A stretch of DNA of 64,000 nucleotides from Nitrospira sp. (GTDB lineage: Bacteria; Nitrospirota; Nitrospiria; Nitrospirales; Nitrospiraceae): assembly GCA_009594995.1 (NCBI GenBank), contig VOPR01000005.1, positions 1 through 64,000 on the forward strand, written 5' to 3'. Position 1 is the stretch's first letter. The number at the start of each line of letters is the position of its first letter. A program made the position numbers and the translations under genes. The notes beneath the pieces are model-generated. The model searched no databases. It was given only the letters and a program-made list of their open reading frames with translations, and had not been told where the DNA came from. Of this stretch, positions 41,481 to 51,900 are shown piece by piece.

Positions 41481-41729
41481 GCAGATTCCTCCTGGACAAT
41501 GGCCCCCATCACAGATGGGAGCGAGGTGTAGGCATGTCGGACCAGCCGACATGAGCCGTGGAAACTAACATAGGATTTTACAGCCTGTCAACCATCCTCC
41601 GCCTTGAACCCCAGGACAGGAGCAGGCCCCGTCAACACTTCGCCTCACACGCCGGGACCTCCCTCGAGTGCAGACCACCGGTCCGACTCCACAGGCGATC
41701 GGAATGGCCACACGACGAGAGACTGATCT

Positions 41730-43349
41730 TCAGGGATCACCGGCCGGCAGGATCCAGCCACTGACAGGAACCAAATGCGGGGCATCAGGTGCCCACCCGA
41801 GCACCAGGGATCGAAACGTCCCCAGGCGACGCTGAGGGCCAAAGGTCAACGCATCTCCCTGTCCGGCTTCTTGATCCCTGAAGCTTTCCAGCGCCTCGAT
41901 CAGCGTGGTCCGGCTGAGCTGCCGTCCTGTACGCATCAACGCCTCAACCAGCATCGAGGCGGCAATATGGGCCATGCGTCCGAATCCAACACTGGATATG
42001 CGATCGAAGCCTGCCAACGCCATCACTTGGTCGAGGTCTCGCTGCGTGGGAGGCGGCAGCGATGCCGTGAGCAGAACCCTCGGCAGTAAGCTCACAGGAA
42101 GGGTTCGCACCCGGGGGCCGACCATATTCACCGCGCTGAGCAAGAGCGGCGCGGCCCCCTGTCGGTCGAGTTCCGTCCCGAGTGCTGAGAGATCCTGACC
42201 ATCGCCCAGGAACACCAGGGCATCGATACCCCGCTCTTTGAGTTGCATCACCAGGGGCTCAGCATCCAGTCGACCTGGTTGAAATTCCTGGTCGACCACT
42301 ATGGCCAACCCATCATGAACGGCTTGCCGCCGCACCGACTGCAACGCCTCCACATTCTCTGAGCCTTCCGCGTGGATGACTGCCAACGCCGGCCGGGCGG
42401 TCCCTGTCAGCTCCATGGCTCGGCCAACAACAAAATCTACCAAGGCCCGAAACTGCAGACCGAATCCCGGCAGGGAATAGAACATAGCCGGGTGGGGCGG
42501 GTCAGACAGCCGGGGGGAGAGAGCAAGCGGGCCGATCAATGGTACCTGCCGATGCTGCAGCAACTGCGGTAATGCCGAATCGCCGGACGGAAGAAAACTT
42601 CCCAGGAGCGCAAATACCTGCTGCTGCTCGATCAGTCGTGCGGTGGCTGCCGCCGTCCGCTCCGGATCACCGGCCGAGTCCTCGACCACCAGTCGTAGCT
42701 GACGGCCGTATACCCCACCCCGCTCGTTCACACGCGACAGCGCGCCGGACAAGATCGCCCTGACATCTTCCCCAATCTGGGCGAGCGGGCCGGACAAGGG
42801 TAGCACCGTGCCCACCGAAATCGTGGTGGCCGTAATGCCAGGGTCGGTATCAACCTCTTCGCCGATCTGCGTCAGATAGGCAACGACTGCGGCCACCTGA
42901 ACCGGCGTCATTCGATAGCGCGGCATACTGAGGTGGAGGGGCCGGCCCGAGGCATCGAGTCCCTCTCTGATAGCTCGCGCCAATGTCTCAGCCGTATAGG
43001 GGGCACGATGGTGCCCGGTTTGTGACGAGTCCGTTGCATGGCGGAGGGCATACGGCGTGAGCGACGGCACGCGCAGCCCACCTTCTTGCGTCCCTTCTCC
43101 CCGTACCCCATGACACTGCGCACAACGAAACAGGGTCGCCGGCAGAAACTCACGCGCTCCGGAGACCTGCGCTCGAATCTCCTCCGTGCCCTCCGCTTCA
43201 CCGAGATGATAGATCGTGCGGCCGAGGCGTTCCTCCTTCGAGAGCGGGTCACTCCACGCGAGGGCGAAGGACGGCAGCACAACCCAGCACAGCGCTCCCA
43301 CAAGCGCCCACCTTATCTGTCGCTTTACAGCAATCACTCGGGCAATCAT
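41730..43349 (-). CDS. Cytochrome c fused to a type I periplasmic binding protein
   Basis: A 539-residue exported fusion. A signal peptide (about 1-31) leads into a class I cytochrome c domain with CAQCH at 76-80 and a candidate axial methionine in LSMPRYRMT (M142 or M147). From about 170 to the end the protein is a Leu/Ile/Val-binding-like periplasmic fold: ISVGTVLPLSGPLAQIGED at the start, the VNERGGVYGRQLRLVVEDS segment, and FGRMAHIAASMLVEALM near the end. This family normally carries amino-acid or similar ligands to ABC transporters or sensors; none is encoded beside it. It is the last gene of the multicopper-oxidase operon, 9 bases after the SCO1-like gene. The fused heme could be reduced or oxidised on ligand binding, which is inference. 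Confidence 0.9.
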   Translation of the reverse strand: MIARVIAVKRQIRWALVGALCWVVLPSFALAWSDPLSKEERLGRTIYHLGEAEGTEEIRAQVSGAREFLPATLFRCAQCHGVRGEGTQEGGLRVPSLTPYALRHATDSSQTGHHRAPYTAETLARAIREGLDASGRPLHLSMPRYRMTPVQVAAVVAYLTQIGEEVDTDPGITATTISVGTVLPLSGPLAQIGEDVRAILSGALSRVNERGGVYGRQLRLVVEDSAGDPERTAAATARLIEQQQVFALLGSFLPSGDSALPQLLQHRQVPLIGPLALSPRLSDPPHPAMFYSLPGFGLQFRALVDFVVGRAMELTGTARPALAVIHAEGSENVEALQSVRRQAVHDGLAIVVDQEFQPGRLDAEPLVMQLKERGIDALVFLGDGQDLSALGTELDRQGAAPLLLSAVNMVGPRVRTLPVSLLPRVLLTASLPPPTQRDLDQVMALAGFDRISSVGFGRMAHIAASMLVEALMRTGRQLSRTTLIEALESFRDQEAGQGDALTFGPQRRLGTFRSLVLGWAPDAPHLVPVSGWILPAGDP

Positions 43350-43358
43350 GGGAAAGAA

Positions 43359-43940
43359 TTACGGGCGCGGCGGAGCGATCGGCGATTCCGGGGCCGCAGC
43401 AATGGTGGACAGGGCCTCCGTTACCATGGGCACGGAGACCTGCCCATAAAGACGAGTCCAGGCTCCGGCCGCGTCATTCCCCACCAGGATCACGGCAGGA
43501 TGATCGACTTTATTGGACATCGCCACACCAAGCGAGGAGAGCAGACGGGTCATATCCTGCCGGCTGCCGGTGAGAAACATCCATTTCGGCCCCGCACCGA
43601 ATTTCTCGGCCAACGCCTTGAGCTGGGCCGGACGGTCGTGGAGCGGATCGACGGTGAGCGAGAGCAACGTCACCGGCCGTCCTGGATCCGCACGCAATTG
43701 ATGTTGCACGGCGCTGAACAATCCGTTCGCGGCCGGGCAACTGGTCTTGCAGGAGGCATAAAGAAAGTTGATGGCAACCGTTCTCCCTTGGATCAGTTCC
43801 GTATAAAATCGATGCGGTACCCCCTCCTGGTCCAGCACCTCCACATCAGGGATAACCGGCGCCCCCGATTCTGCATGGGCAATCGACACGGCACACGGAA
43901 GCAGCCATGCGGCCGCCATGAGTGGTAGGAAGCGTCCCAT
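43359..43940 (-). CDS. SCO1/SenC-type copper chaperone or thiol oxidoreductase
   Basis: A 193-residue exported protein with a signal peptide (1-23) and a thioredoxin-like SCO domain. The copper ligands C64 and C68 (ASCKTSC) and H146 (KVDHPAV) are in place, so it can bind copper. In the family it inserts copper into cytochrome oxidase; here, between the beta-propeller gene and the cytochrome-fusion gene, delivery to the giant multicopper oxidase is more likely. ATG 43940 lies 5 bases after the upstream gene, indicating co-translation. Confidence 0.92.
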   Translation of the reverse strand: MGRFLPLMAAAWLLPCAVSIAHAESGAPVIPDVEVLDQEGVPHRFYTELIQGRTVAINFLYASCKTSCPAANGLFSAVQHQLRADPGRPVTLLSLTVDPLHDRPAQLKALAEKFGAGPKWMFLTGSRQDMTRLLSSLGVAMSNKVDHPAVILVGNDAAGAWTRLYGQVSVPMVTEALSTIAAAPESPIAPPRP

Positions 43941-43945
43941 CGTCT

Positions 43946-45934
43946 TTACCGATCGGAAGGCGACGGCCCATGCTCGGACTGGCGAGATGGCGACGGCACA
44001 ACCGTGAGCACCATGGATGTCGAATCGGCAAAACGCAACTGCCGGGAAGGGGCCTGGATCATGACTCGATATTCTCCCACACGGGGAAAAGATTGAGTCA
44101 CGACGTACCGTCCGGATTCAACCTCTCTCGCCCAATGCCGCTGCTGCCAGGAGCCGGGCGGCTCGAATACCAGCACCTGGACGTCTCGGAGTCCCGTAAT
44201 CGGTTCCTGTGTGGCCGGATCCACCAGGGCAAACGACAATGCCGTCGGAACGAGTGCGGGAATCAGGGCTCTCTCAAATCGCGGCTGCACGAGCGGAGGA
44301 CGAACACTCGCCACCGTCGGGGTAGAATCCTGAGATTCGTGCACGGTGACCTGGAAACAGTGGAAGGTCCGTGGTTGGTCGATGAGAACGGGCACGTCGA
44401 ACCGTCCCGCGCGCGGGAGCGTAACCGGCACTTGATAAGTTCCTGGAGCCACTGCTTTGAGGCTACGATCCAGCACCAGAATGCCGCGCGGCATCCGATG
44501 GTAATTCGAGAAGGTTCCCATCGTCGCCATCATGCCTTCCTGATAATAGTGCAGGGTCGCATCCGGCGCATTGGCGATCATGACGGCATTTCCCTCGGGC
44601 GTCGCGGCAATCATCGGAGCCACGCCCAGTTCTTGCGGTGCTACGCTCGGAGCTTGTCTGCCGGCCTGCACATCGAGCGGAACCAATTTGCCTTTCCGGG
44701 CTTCACGCAGCTCGATCAGCGTGAACTTCTCCGATTCGATCCCGCGCACATAGGCGTAGTGTTCCGTGAATGCGATCTGGTCGGGATCCTTCACCACCGT
44801 CGTGGTGGCCGTGACTGAATTGGTGGCGGCATCCATGATGAACAGACGGCTTTCCATCTGATTGACCGCAAATACAAACCGCCCCTGCGGCTCCGTTGAA
44901 AGCGCGACCACGCCTACAGGCACAGGAACACGCGCGCTCACACGGTGGGAGGTCGGATCGATCGCAACAATCTCCGCCCCATTCAGAGCACCGACATACA
45001 TGCGCTGCGCGGCACGGCTATATGTCAGGGCGACCGGTGTCTTCCCGACCGCAACCGTCGCAACCACCGACCTCGCTTCCGCGTCGATGACGGACACGGT
45101 ATCGCTCCGGCTGTTCGTCACATACATCAATCGGCTCTCGGGAATCGCCGCCAGGGTATGGAGGCCTTGCCCGACCGGCACCGTCGTGATGAGACGGTGG
45201 CTCTGCACCTCGATCACAGCCACCTGTGCCGTACCGTCCAAACCGACCCAGACCATCCGTCCATCGGGCTGCAGCAGGATTCGCCCCGGACGTGATCCAT
45301 TGCCGGTCGGAACGGTCTGGATGAGGCGGCGGGTCCGCGTATCCACGACCGCCACGAGGGCTTCGTCCGGAATCGTTACATACAGGAGGCTCTGGTCCTG
45401 ACTCAACACCCAATCCGCGCCGACGCCCGGCAGGGACACCAGGCTCTCCAGCTTGGTCGCGCTGAAGTCCAGCTGAGGATCAATGACCGAAATAGTTTTG
45501 TCGTGATTCAGCGTCGCGACCACATACCGATTCAAATCGATCTCGGCGCGGACGCTCAATCGTCCAGCGGCCAACCGGCGGATTTTATCGACACAGGTCG
45601 CTTCCGTGGCCACCATTCCTGAGGGCCGACCGTTCATCCATCCCCGCGGACGAGTTCCCAGAACCGGCTCCCCCGTCCTGGCATCTTTGAGCGTCACATT
45701 CACCATGGCCTCGCGGCCGGTAATCAGGCGGTGCTCGTCATCGGGAGACGGGCGGAGTGGCGTGATCGCAAGTTCGATTGCAAGGCCATTCTGTTCAAAC
45801 CGCTGCACTTCATAGGGCGTGAGCGACAATGAGTCGCCGCCATGGCCGAGAGCCTGCGACGCGAGCAGCACGACCGACGACAACACCGTCAACCGCAGCC
45901 CCGGGGCAACCAACTCGTTGTTTCTCCACATCAT
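43946..45934 (-). CDS. Secreted YVTN-type beta-propeller protein
   Basis: A 662-residue protein with a signal peptide (about 12-30, ending ASQALGHG). Residues 120-440 hold about seven YVTN/YncE-like blades with D-x-x-T-x-x-VIATVPVG patterns, for example LMYVTNSRSDTVSVID and VVATVAVGKTPVALTYS. The C-terminal 200 residues look like two beta-sandwich domains (TYQVPVTLPRAGRFDVPV and FPRVGEYRVMIQAP), and the tail is polar. YVTN propellers often bind partners or metals in the envelope and are found beside oxidases and dehydrogenases. The start is two bases after the multicopper-oxidase stop. No catalytic residue set was identified. Confidence 0.82.
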   Translation of the reverse strand: MMWRNNELVAPGLRLTVLSSVVLLASQALGHGGDSLSLTPYEVQRFEQNGLAIELAITPLRPSPDDEHRLITGREAMVNVTLKDARTGEPVLGTRPRGWMNGRPSGMVATEATCVDKIRRLAAGRLSVRAEIDLNRYVVATLNHDKTISVIDPQLDFSATKLESLVSLPGVGADWVLSQDQSLLYVTIPDEALVAVVDTRTRRLIQTVPTGNGSRPGRILLQPDGRMVWVGLDGTAQVAVIEVQSHRLITTVPVGQGLHTLAAIPESRLMYVTNSRSDTVSVIDAEARSVVATVAVGKTPVALTYSRAAQRMYVGALNGAEIVAIDPTSHRVSARVPVPVGVVALSTEPQGRFVFAVNQMESRLFIMDAATNSVTATTTVVKDPDQIAFTEHYAYVRGIESEKFTLIELREARKGKLVPLDVQAGRQAPSVAPQELGVAPMIAATPEGNAVMIANAPDATLHYYQEGMMATMGTFSNYHRMPRGILVLDRSLKAVAPGTYQVPVTLPRAGRFDVPVLIDQPRTFHCFQVTVHESQDSTPTVASVRPPLVQPRFERALIPALVPTALSFALVDPATQEPITGLRDVQVLVFEPPGSWQQRHWAREVESGRYVVTQSFPRVGEYRVMIQAPSRQLRFADSTSMVLTVVPSPSRQSEHGPSPSDR

Positions 45935-45936
45935 GA

Positions 45937-48900
45937 TTATTGGGCCGGCGCGGCCTGTGCCGCCAGGGCCTTACAGGCGTCCTCGGAATTGACGTGGTTC
46001 ACGTCATACCCGAAGATGTTGCCGACCCAACGCCAGTTCGGCTGGTACCAGGCCAAACCAGGGTTCTCCTGCACGCGAAGAATACCCCACAATCCACCGC
46101 CGAACATGAATCCTTCCTGCGTGCGATAGAGATAATCACCGGGCACCTTGCAGTCTCCCCCGGCGGTCGTCAAGATATTCACGTCACGGCCTGGTCCGAT
46201 CCCTCCGGCCGTTGCCACCCGGGTCAAACCATCCTGATTCCACGCCATCGTCCTTGAACCGTCGATCCACGGACTTGGAATCCAATCGTGTCCGAAAATC
46301 GTGAAGCCATGCTGACGGGGATGTCCGCCGGGATGCACCACACGGAAGCGCACAGACTCACCGGCCTTCGCGGTAAACAGCGGCGTTTCTGGATCGCAAT
46401 ATTTCTTGCCCGAAGGATCAGCGTCGCAGCGGAAATGAGAGACCGTCGAACTCAACACGTTCGACCAGTCGAATTGACTCATGGTCTCCGGCTCGTCGGC
46501 TGCGTTGGCGCCCAGTCTCGCCCAGAGCGGCTCCGTGCGATAGTTGAACGCCTTTTGCCCCGAGTCCTCGGAATCGTCGCCGTTGCGAAGATTGGGGATA
46601 GGCTGCCCGTACTGCTGCAAGCTCAGATTGTCCTGATACAACAGCACCATCTCCCGGAAGCGATACAGCTTCCCAGAATCCTCCGTAGGCGCAGTTTCCG
46701 GACAGACCTGCTTCTTGAGTTTTTTGCCGTGACGCCCGGAGACCGGCTCAGGTTTCCAGTAGAGGATGTCCGCGCTCTCCTTGCCCGGCGATGACGATGT
46801 GTCCCAGCGCGAGCATTGGGGCTCCACAACCAGGGCGCCGATCGCTCCGTGCGACGCGTGTTTCACAACATCTCCCATATCCTGCAAGGCGATGGCGCCA
46901 AACTCGTGGGGAATGCCCACGATCCGGGTACCTTTTTTATTGGTCGCGATCTCGCCGGCATACCAGAGGTACGTCCTCGTGCCACCAGGAGCAACCGTCG
47001 AATCCGAATTGAGTCCGACCCGCGCCCCGTCGCTCTTGTGCAGGTTGTAGTCCACCAATTGGGGATGCAGCCCCACGTGATTGGACGCACGCACCTGGTT
47101 GAAAGAGAATCCAGCCACGATGGGTGGAACCATGTTGTAACTCCAACTCCCGGGATAATCCGGCCCATCCGGCATCGCAGCCGGCAGATGATTCGTCAGC
47201 GTCACCTGGATGCATTCGCCTGCCCTCGCACGCAGAATCAGGGGTTCCGGGCGAAGGCCTCCGGCGCGAAGTTTTGAAATGTCATCCGCGTCGACGAACA
47301 GAATGGCGTTGGGGTCCGTGATACCGAAATGTTGGTTGTAGATCAGCTTCCCGCCGGGAAGCAGATCCCTGGCCAGCCAGGCTTCCACGCTATACGTCCG
47401 TGACAACCGCTTCTGCTCGTCGGTTCGGCAAAAGGCCTCCAACGCGTCGCTCGGCCCGGGCTCCTGCTGCGCCTCCCGATTCACCTGATCGGCGGGATCA
47501 CCGTCGACGACCTCCAGGAGCTCATGGTCCAACAATTCGTCCAAATCCTGCATGAACGCGGACGCCAATACGTCGTGCGTTTTTTCCGTATTGCCAGGCA
47601 GGCGCATCAAGGACGGCTGGTCCTCGGTACGCGAATAGATACGCATCAACCCCCACTGACCGTCCCAGAGGTTGTCGGCGGCGGCGGACGAGTAGAGGTG
47701 ATCCACCGTCTTCGGCTGTTGCGCACCGCCAGCCAACGCTTTCCCGTTACCCTGACCAAAGGGCATCAACTCGACAACGCGATCGTTGAACTCAAAGTGC
47801 TCCGAGATCCCGATATGCTGCGCGTTTACATAACCCGTATTGGGAGAATCCGGCTGCGCCAGCCATTTTGAACCATGCATGGTGAACACATGCTGCTCCT
47901 CCTGAGCGCCTTGAATCAGCCGAATTTGCACATGATCGCCCTCATAGGCCCGCAAGATCGGCGTCGCAGGATCGCCTGGCTCACGGCCCATTCCTGTCGG
48001 CTCGGTAAAGATCCGCTTGTCCCCGGCGGCCTGCCCTTTATGGACCTCTGAGCTGAAGACGTGCGCGAGGTTCCCCCGCTCATCATCCTCCGGTAGCTGA
48101 ACAAACTGACGCCCGTCTTTATCCGGAGTTCCGATACGGAGAGGAATGGGTTCGTTCCGATAATTGATGAGTTGCGTGCCTGGATCCTTGGTCGAGATGC
48201 CTTCCGGCACAGGAATGCGCCCCGGCAGGATAGGCGTGCGGAGCCCGCCTTCAATCTGACTCGGTGGATTGATGGGCTGATTGTCCTTGTCATAGACGAT
48301 GGCAAAATCCGCAAACGCCAGATTGAATTCGCGGCCGGTCCGCTCCCGATCGATGCTGCCCATGGTATCGAGCCTGTCGCTGCAGACGAGCCCATCTTTG
48401 CTGGGGGTGACGCAGGCCTTGCCCTGCTCACGAACCACGATAGTGGCGGCATAGGAGGTCGGCCCTCCATCGTGCCGTGTCTTGGTTCCATCGTTGATGG
48501 TCTCCGGAGCTCCCGTGGCGTCACTCCCGCCCATCAACCGTCCGTCGGGGAACAACCACTTGGAGTTTCGCGGTTCCACCACGAGCGCCGCGTAGAATCC
48601 GTGGTGCTGATGAGAACTCGGCCCGAAGTGATCGTGCGTGAAAACCGTCCGCATCGTGCGGTCTTTCACCTTCTTGTCTCCGGGCTTCCCATTCAGGACC
48701 GGATCGGCCCACCACCGCTGAATGGTCGTCTGCGCTCCACACCAGGGATGGCCGATCAAGTCGTGATCGTCTTTGTCATTGTGCGTGATGTCGCTGCAGA
48801 GGCCGCGCGAGTCGCCGGCCAAGGCCCCGTCCTCCGTCGCTCCCAGTTCCCCCTTTTTGAGGAACAATCGATGGGTTCTTGGCCGTAACTTGGCGACCGG

Positions 48901-51900
48901 ATGCGTGGCATTGTAGGCGGCAATCCGTTCGCGCACCTCGTCTGCGGCCAAGGTGCCGTCTTCATAGTTCCACCCGTTGCCCGATCCGTCCGATGACGTG
49001 ACGTCGAATTTCACCAGGTGAATGTGCTGGCCGATTGTGTCCGTCGGCGTATAGACCTGAAAATCGTCCAGGTTGAGGTTGCTCGGAATCAAATTTGTGG
49101 CATGAAATACGACGCACTCGCCCGACTGCGCGCGGAAGAAGAGCGGCTCGGTGGGGCGATTGCCGTCCAGCGTGTCCCGAACATCCTGCTCCAGTACCGG
49201 GAACCGGCCTTGCGGGTCATGCCAGCCCGACTTGTTTACGGTCATATCCATTTGCACGTATACCGCCCGATATTCCCGCGTCTTCACCTCACGGACATGA
49301 CCCTTTTCATCGATGAACTCTTTCGGACAGGGGTTGGAGAACGGGGCCCCCGCCTCACCCTGCCCGCGTTTGGGCTCTGCAATATTGCCACCGCCGTTCA
49401 CGTGAAAGAGCACCCGCATCCCCTGCGGATCATCGCAGGTACCGTTGGGGAGACAAGTGACATAGCCGGGCGCTTCCCAGTTATAGGGAGTATAGGCCCA
49501 TCCGGTATCACCCGGCTTCACTGCCGCTGCTCCGTTCACCTGCGCCAAGCCGGCGTGAAACTTCATCGCCTTCTTCTCGTCGCCGGTTCCTTCACTATCA
49601 AGCACCGTAACCTTCGCGGTCTCCAATTCACGCGCCAAGCCAAGTAAACCGACGTCGCTGTTTTGAGTGGCCACTCGAGACGCGATACGCGCAGACTCCT
49701 GCCGCCCCCTGTCAAACAGGTCCTTATTTGCGGGTGGTACCTCGCGCATCTCCTTGGGGCCTTGTGCCTGGGCTGCGTCACGGACGGTTCCGCCGGTGAT
49801 GACGTGTCGACGAAGCGTCGTTGCATCGTCCTTGCCTTCCAAGTCGAGCGGCGGTTGCGGCGGCCGATGCCCGATTTCTCCGGCGATGTAGAAGGGGTAC
49901 CCCTTAAACGTCCCATTCGGCATCGGAGGCAGTGGCGTACGAGGCAGAGGGACGACGGCCGGCGTCGGCGTCCCTTCAGCGATGTCATGATCTTTTAATC
50001 GACGATCCTGCCCCCCGTCCTCAAAGACATCGTGCGTGCGCCACAATTCCCACATGCCTTGAGCGAAGTGAGGATAGAGGTGGCAATGGAAAATGGAATC
50101 GCCGGGGCCCAGGTTCCGGTTCCCGGATCCACCATAGTGCACCTCGTACGAGAAGGTCGTGCCGGGAGAAATCGTTTGTGAGTCGAGATAGTGCGAGAGG
50201 GGATCGTGCTTGTCTTCGACCCACTGATGGGCATGCAGATGAAACACGTGAGTTTCTTTGGGACCGGCGTGCATGTTCCGAAATCGAACCGGATCCCCCA
50301 GATAGGAATGGTGGACATTGGACGGATCATCGGGATACTTCGCCTGCATTTTGTAGCGGCCCTGGGCGTCCTTCTTGTACTTCCCGTTCGCTTCCCGCTC
50401 ATACCCGACCACCATGGCCGGATCGCCGTTGACCCAAGACGTGAGAAAAAACTCCTCCAACTTGCACTCCACGCAATCCCGCGCCGGCCCGATTTTGTCC
50501 CGATTGGCCACGACCATCGCACCGACGCCGGAGGCGCCGTAATTGATGCCCATGCCGTCACGGAGTGAACTCAGCGCGGAGCCTTCCTCTCTGATCTCGT
50601 CGAACGCCTGAACGGCGGTCACCTCATCATGAAAAATGACGGTAAATTCACGGTAGGGCTTTCCGCAGGCGTTCCCCTCGCCCATGCGTTCGCAGCCGTT
50701 TTCACGGTCAATGTCGATCACCGCATTCAGATCCGAATGGACGAGTTCGCATCGGCGATTGTCTTGCGCATCACACTTGAGCATATTCAAAATCGGGTCG
50801 CCCGCATGAGGCTCCCTCTTGTAGGTCGCTTCATAGTCGATGATCGGCTGGTTGAATTTCGTCGGCTGCTTATGACTCGCGGCTTTCAAGTCTTCATGGG
50901 TCACCTGCGAGCGATACCACTTCGCGCCCCGAGGCTGCACGTTGATCGCGCCGAAGAGCCCCAAGCCCAGCTGTCCGCCATCGCCCTCTCCTCCCGCAGG
51001 CGCGCCCATGGAATAAAAGAAATAGGTTCCCTCTTTCTTCGCAAACCAGGTGTAGGTCCTGGTCTCGCCGGGCGCAGCGAGGGCGCAGAGATTATTCCCT
51101 GCCGCGCCGGCGTCGGTGGAACACTGTCCGGCGGTGCCCACTCGCCTGCCTTGCTCGTCCGTCCGATACCATCCGTTCCGGCCGACATTCGCGCCCTGCG
51201 AGTCGATGGAATCCACCAGACTCAATCCGTTCACATGCATGGAGGCGTGGCGCGTGGACGGTTCGTCGCTGTCACTGATAGCCGTCACTCGTTTTTCCGG
51301 AACGGTGAGCCGCTTTTCCGGATCGAGCATCACCTCCTGACCGTTCATCTCGGGCGAAAGCAGGTTCGTGAAGGTCACCTGCAGGCAATCGCCTTCGTTC
51401 GCCCGAAGCACCAGTGGCCGAGGCCGCTTATCCGCACGTAACTTCACCTTTCCGGTCAACTCCAGATCGGCCGGACCAGGCTTGGGAGGGATGGCAACCT
51501 CTGCCCCATGCGACCAGGCATCCAAATCACCGTTGAGAAGATCGACCTCCGTCTCCTCGGTCTTGGTCTTGTCGTGCGACTCGGCTTCACTGCCGTCGCT
51601 CACCTTGACGACATCACGGCGCAACGCATACATGATTCCCGCGGGATTAAACGAGCCGAAGCGGTTGTAAAAGTACACTTGGTCCAGTGCCACGACGTCG
51701 GCTGTGATGGTCCGCTCGCAGGAGGGTTTGACCACCAGCTGCGAGTGTGGCAATTGCGGCTTGGCACAGCCCCACCCCATCAGCGACAGGCTCAGCAGCA
51801 TCGCCGTTTTAAGCACCAACGAGATGCGAGACGCGTCCTGCCCGTCCATTGATCGGACGAACTGTACGCGGCTGGTATTCACTCCCACTTGCTGGCTCGT

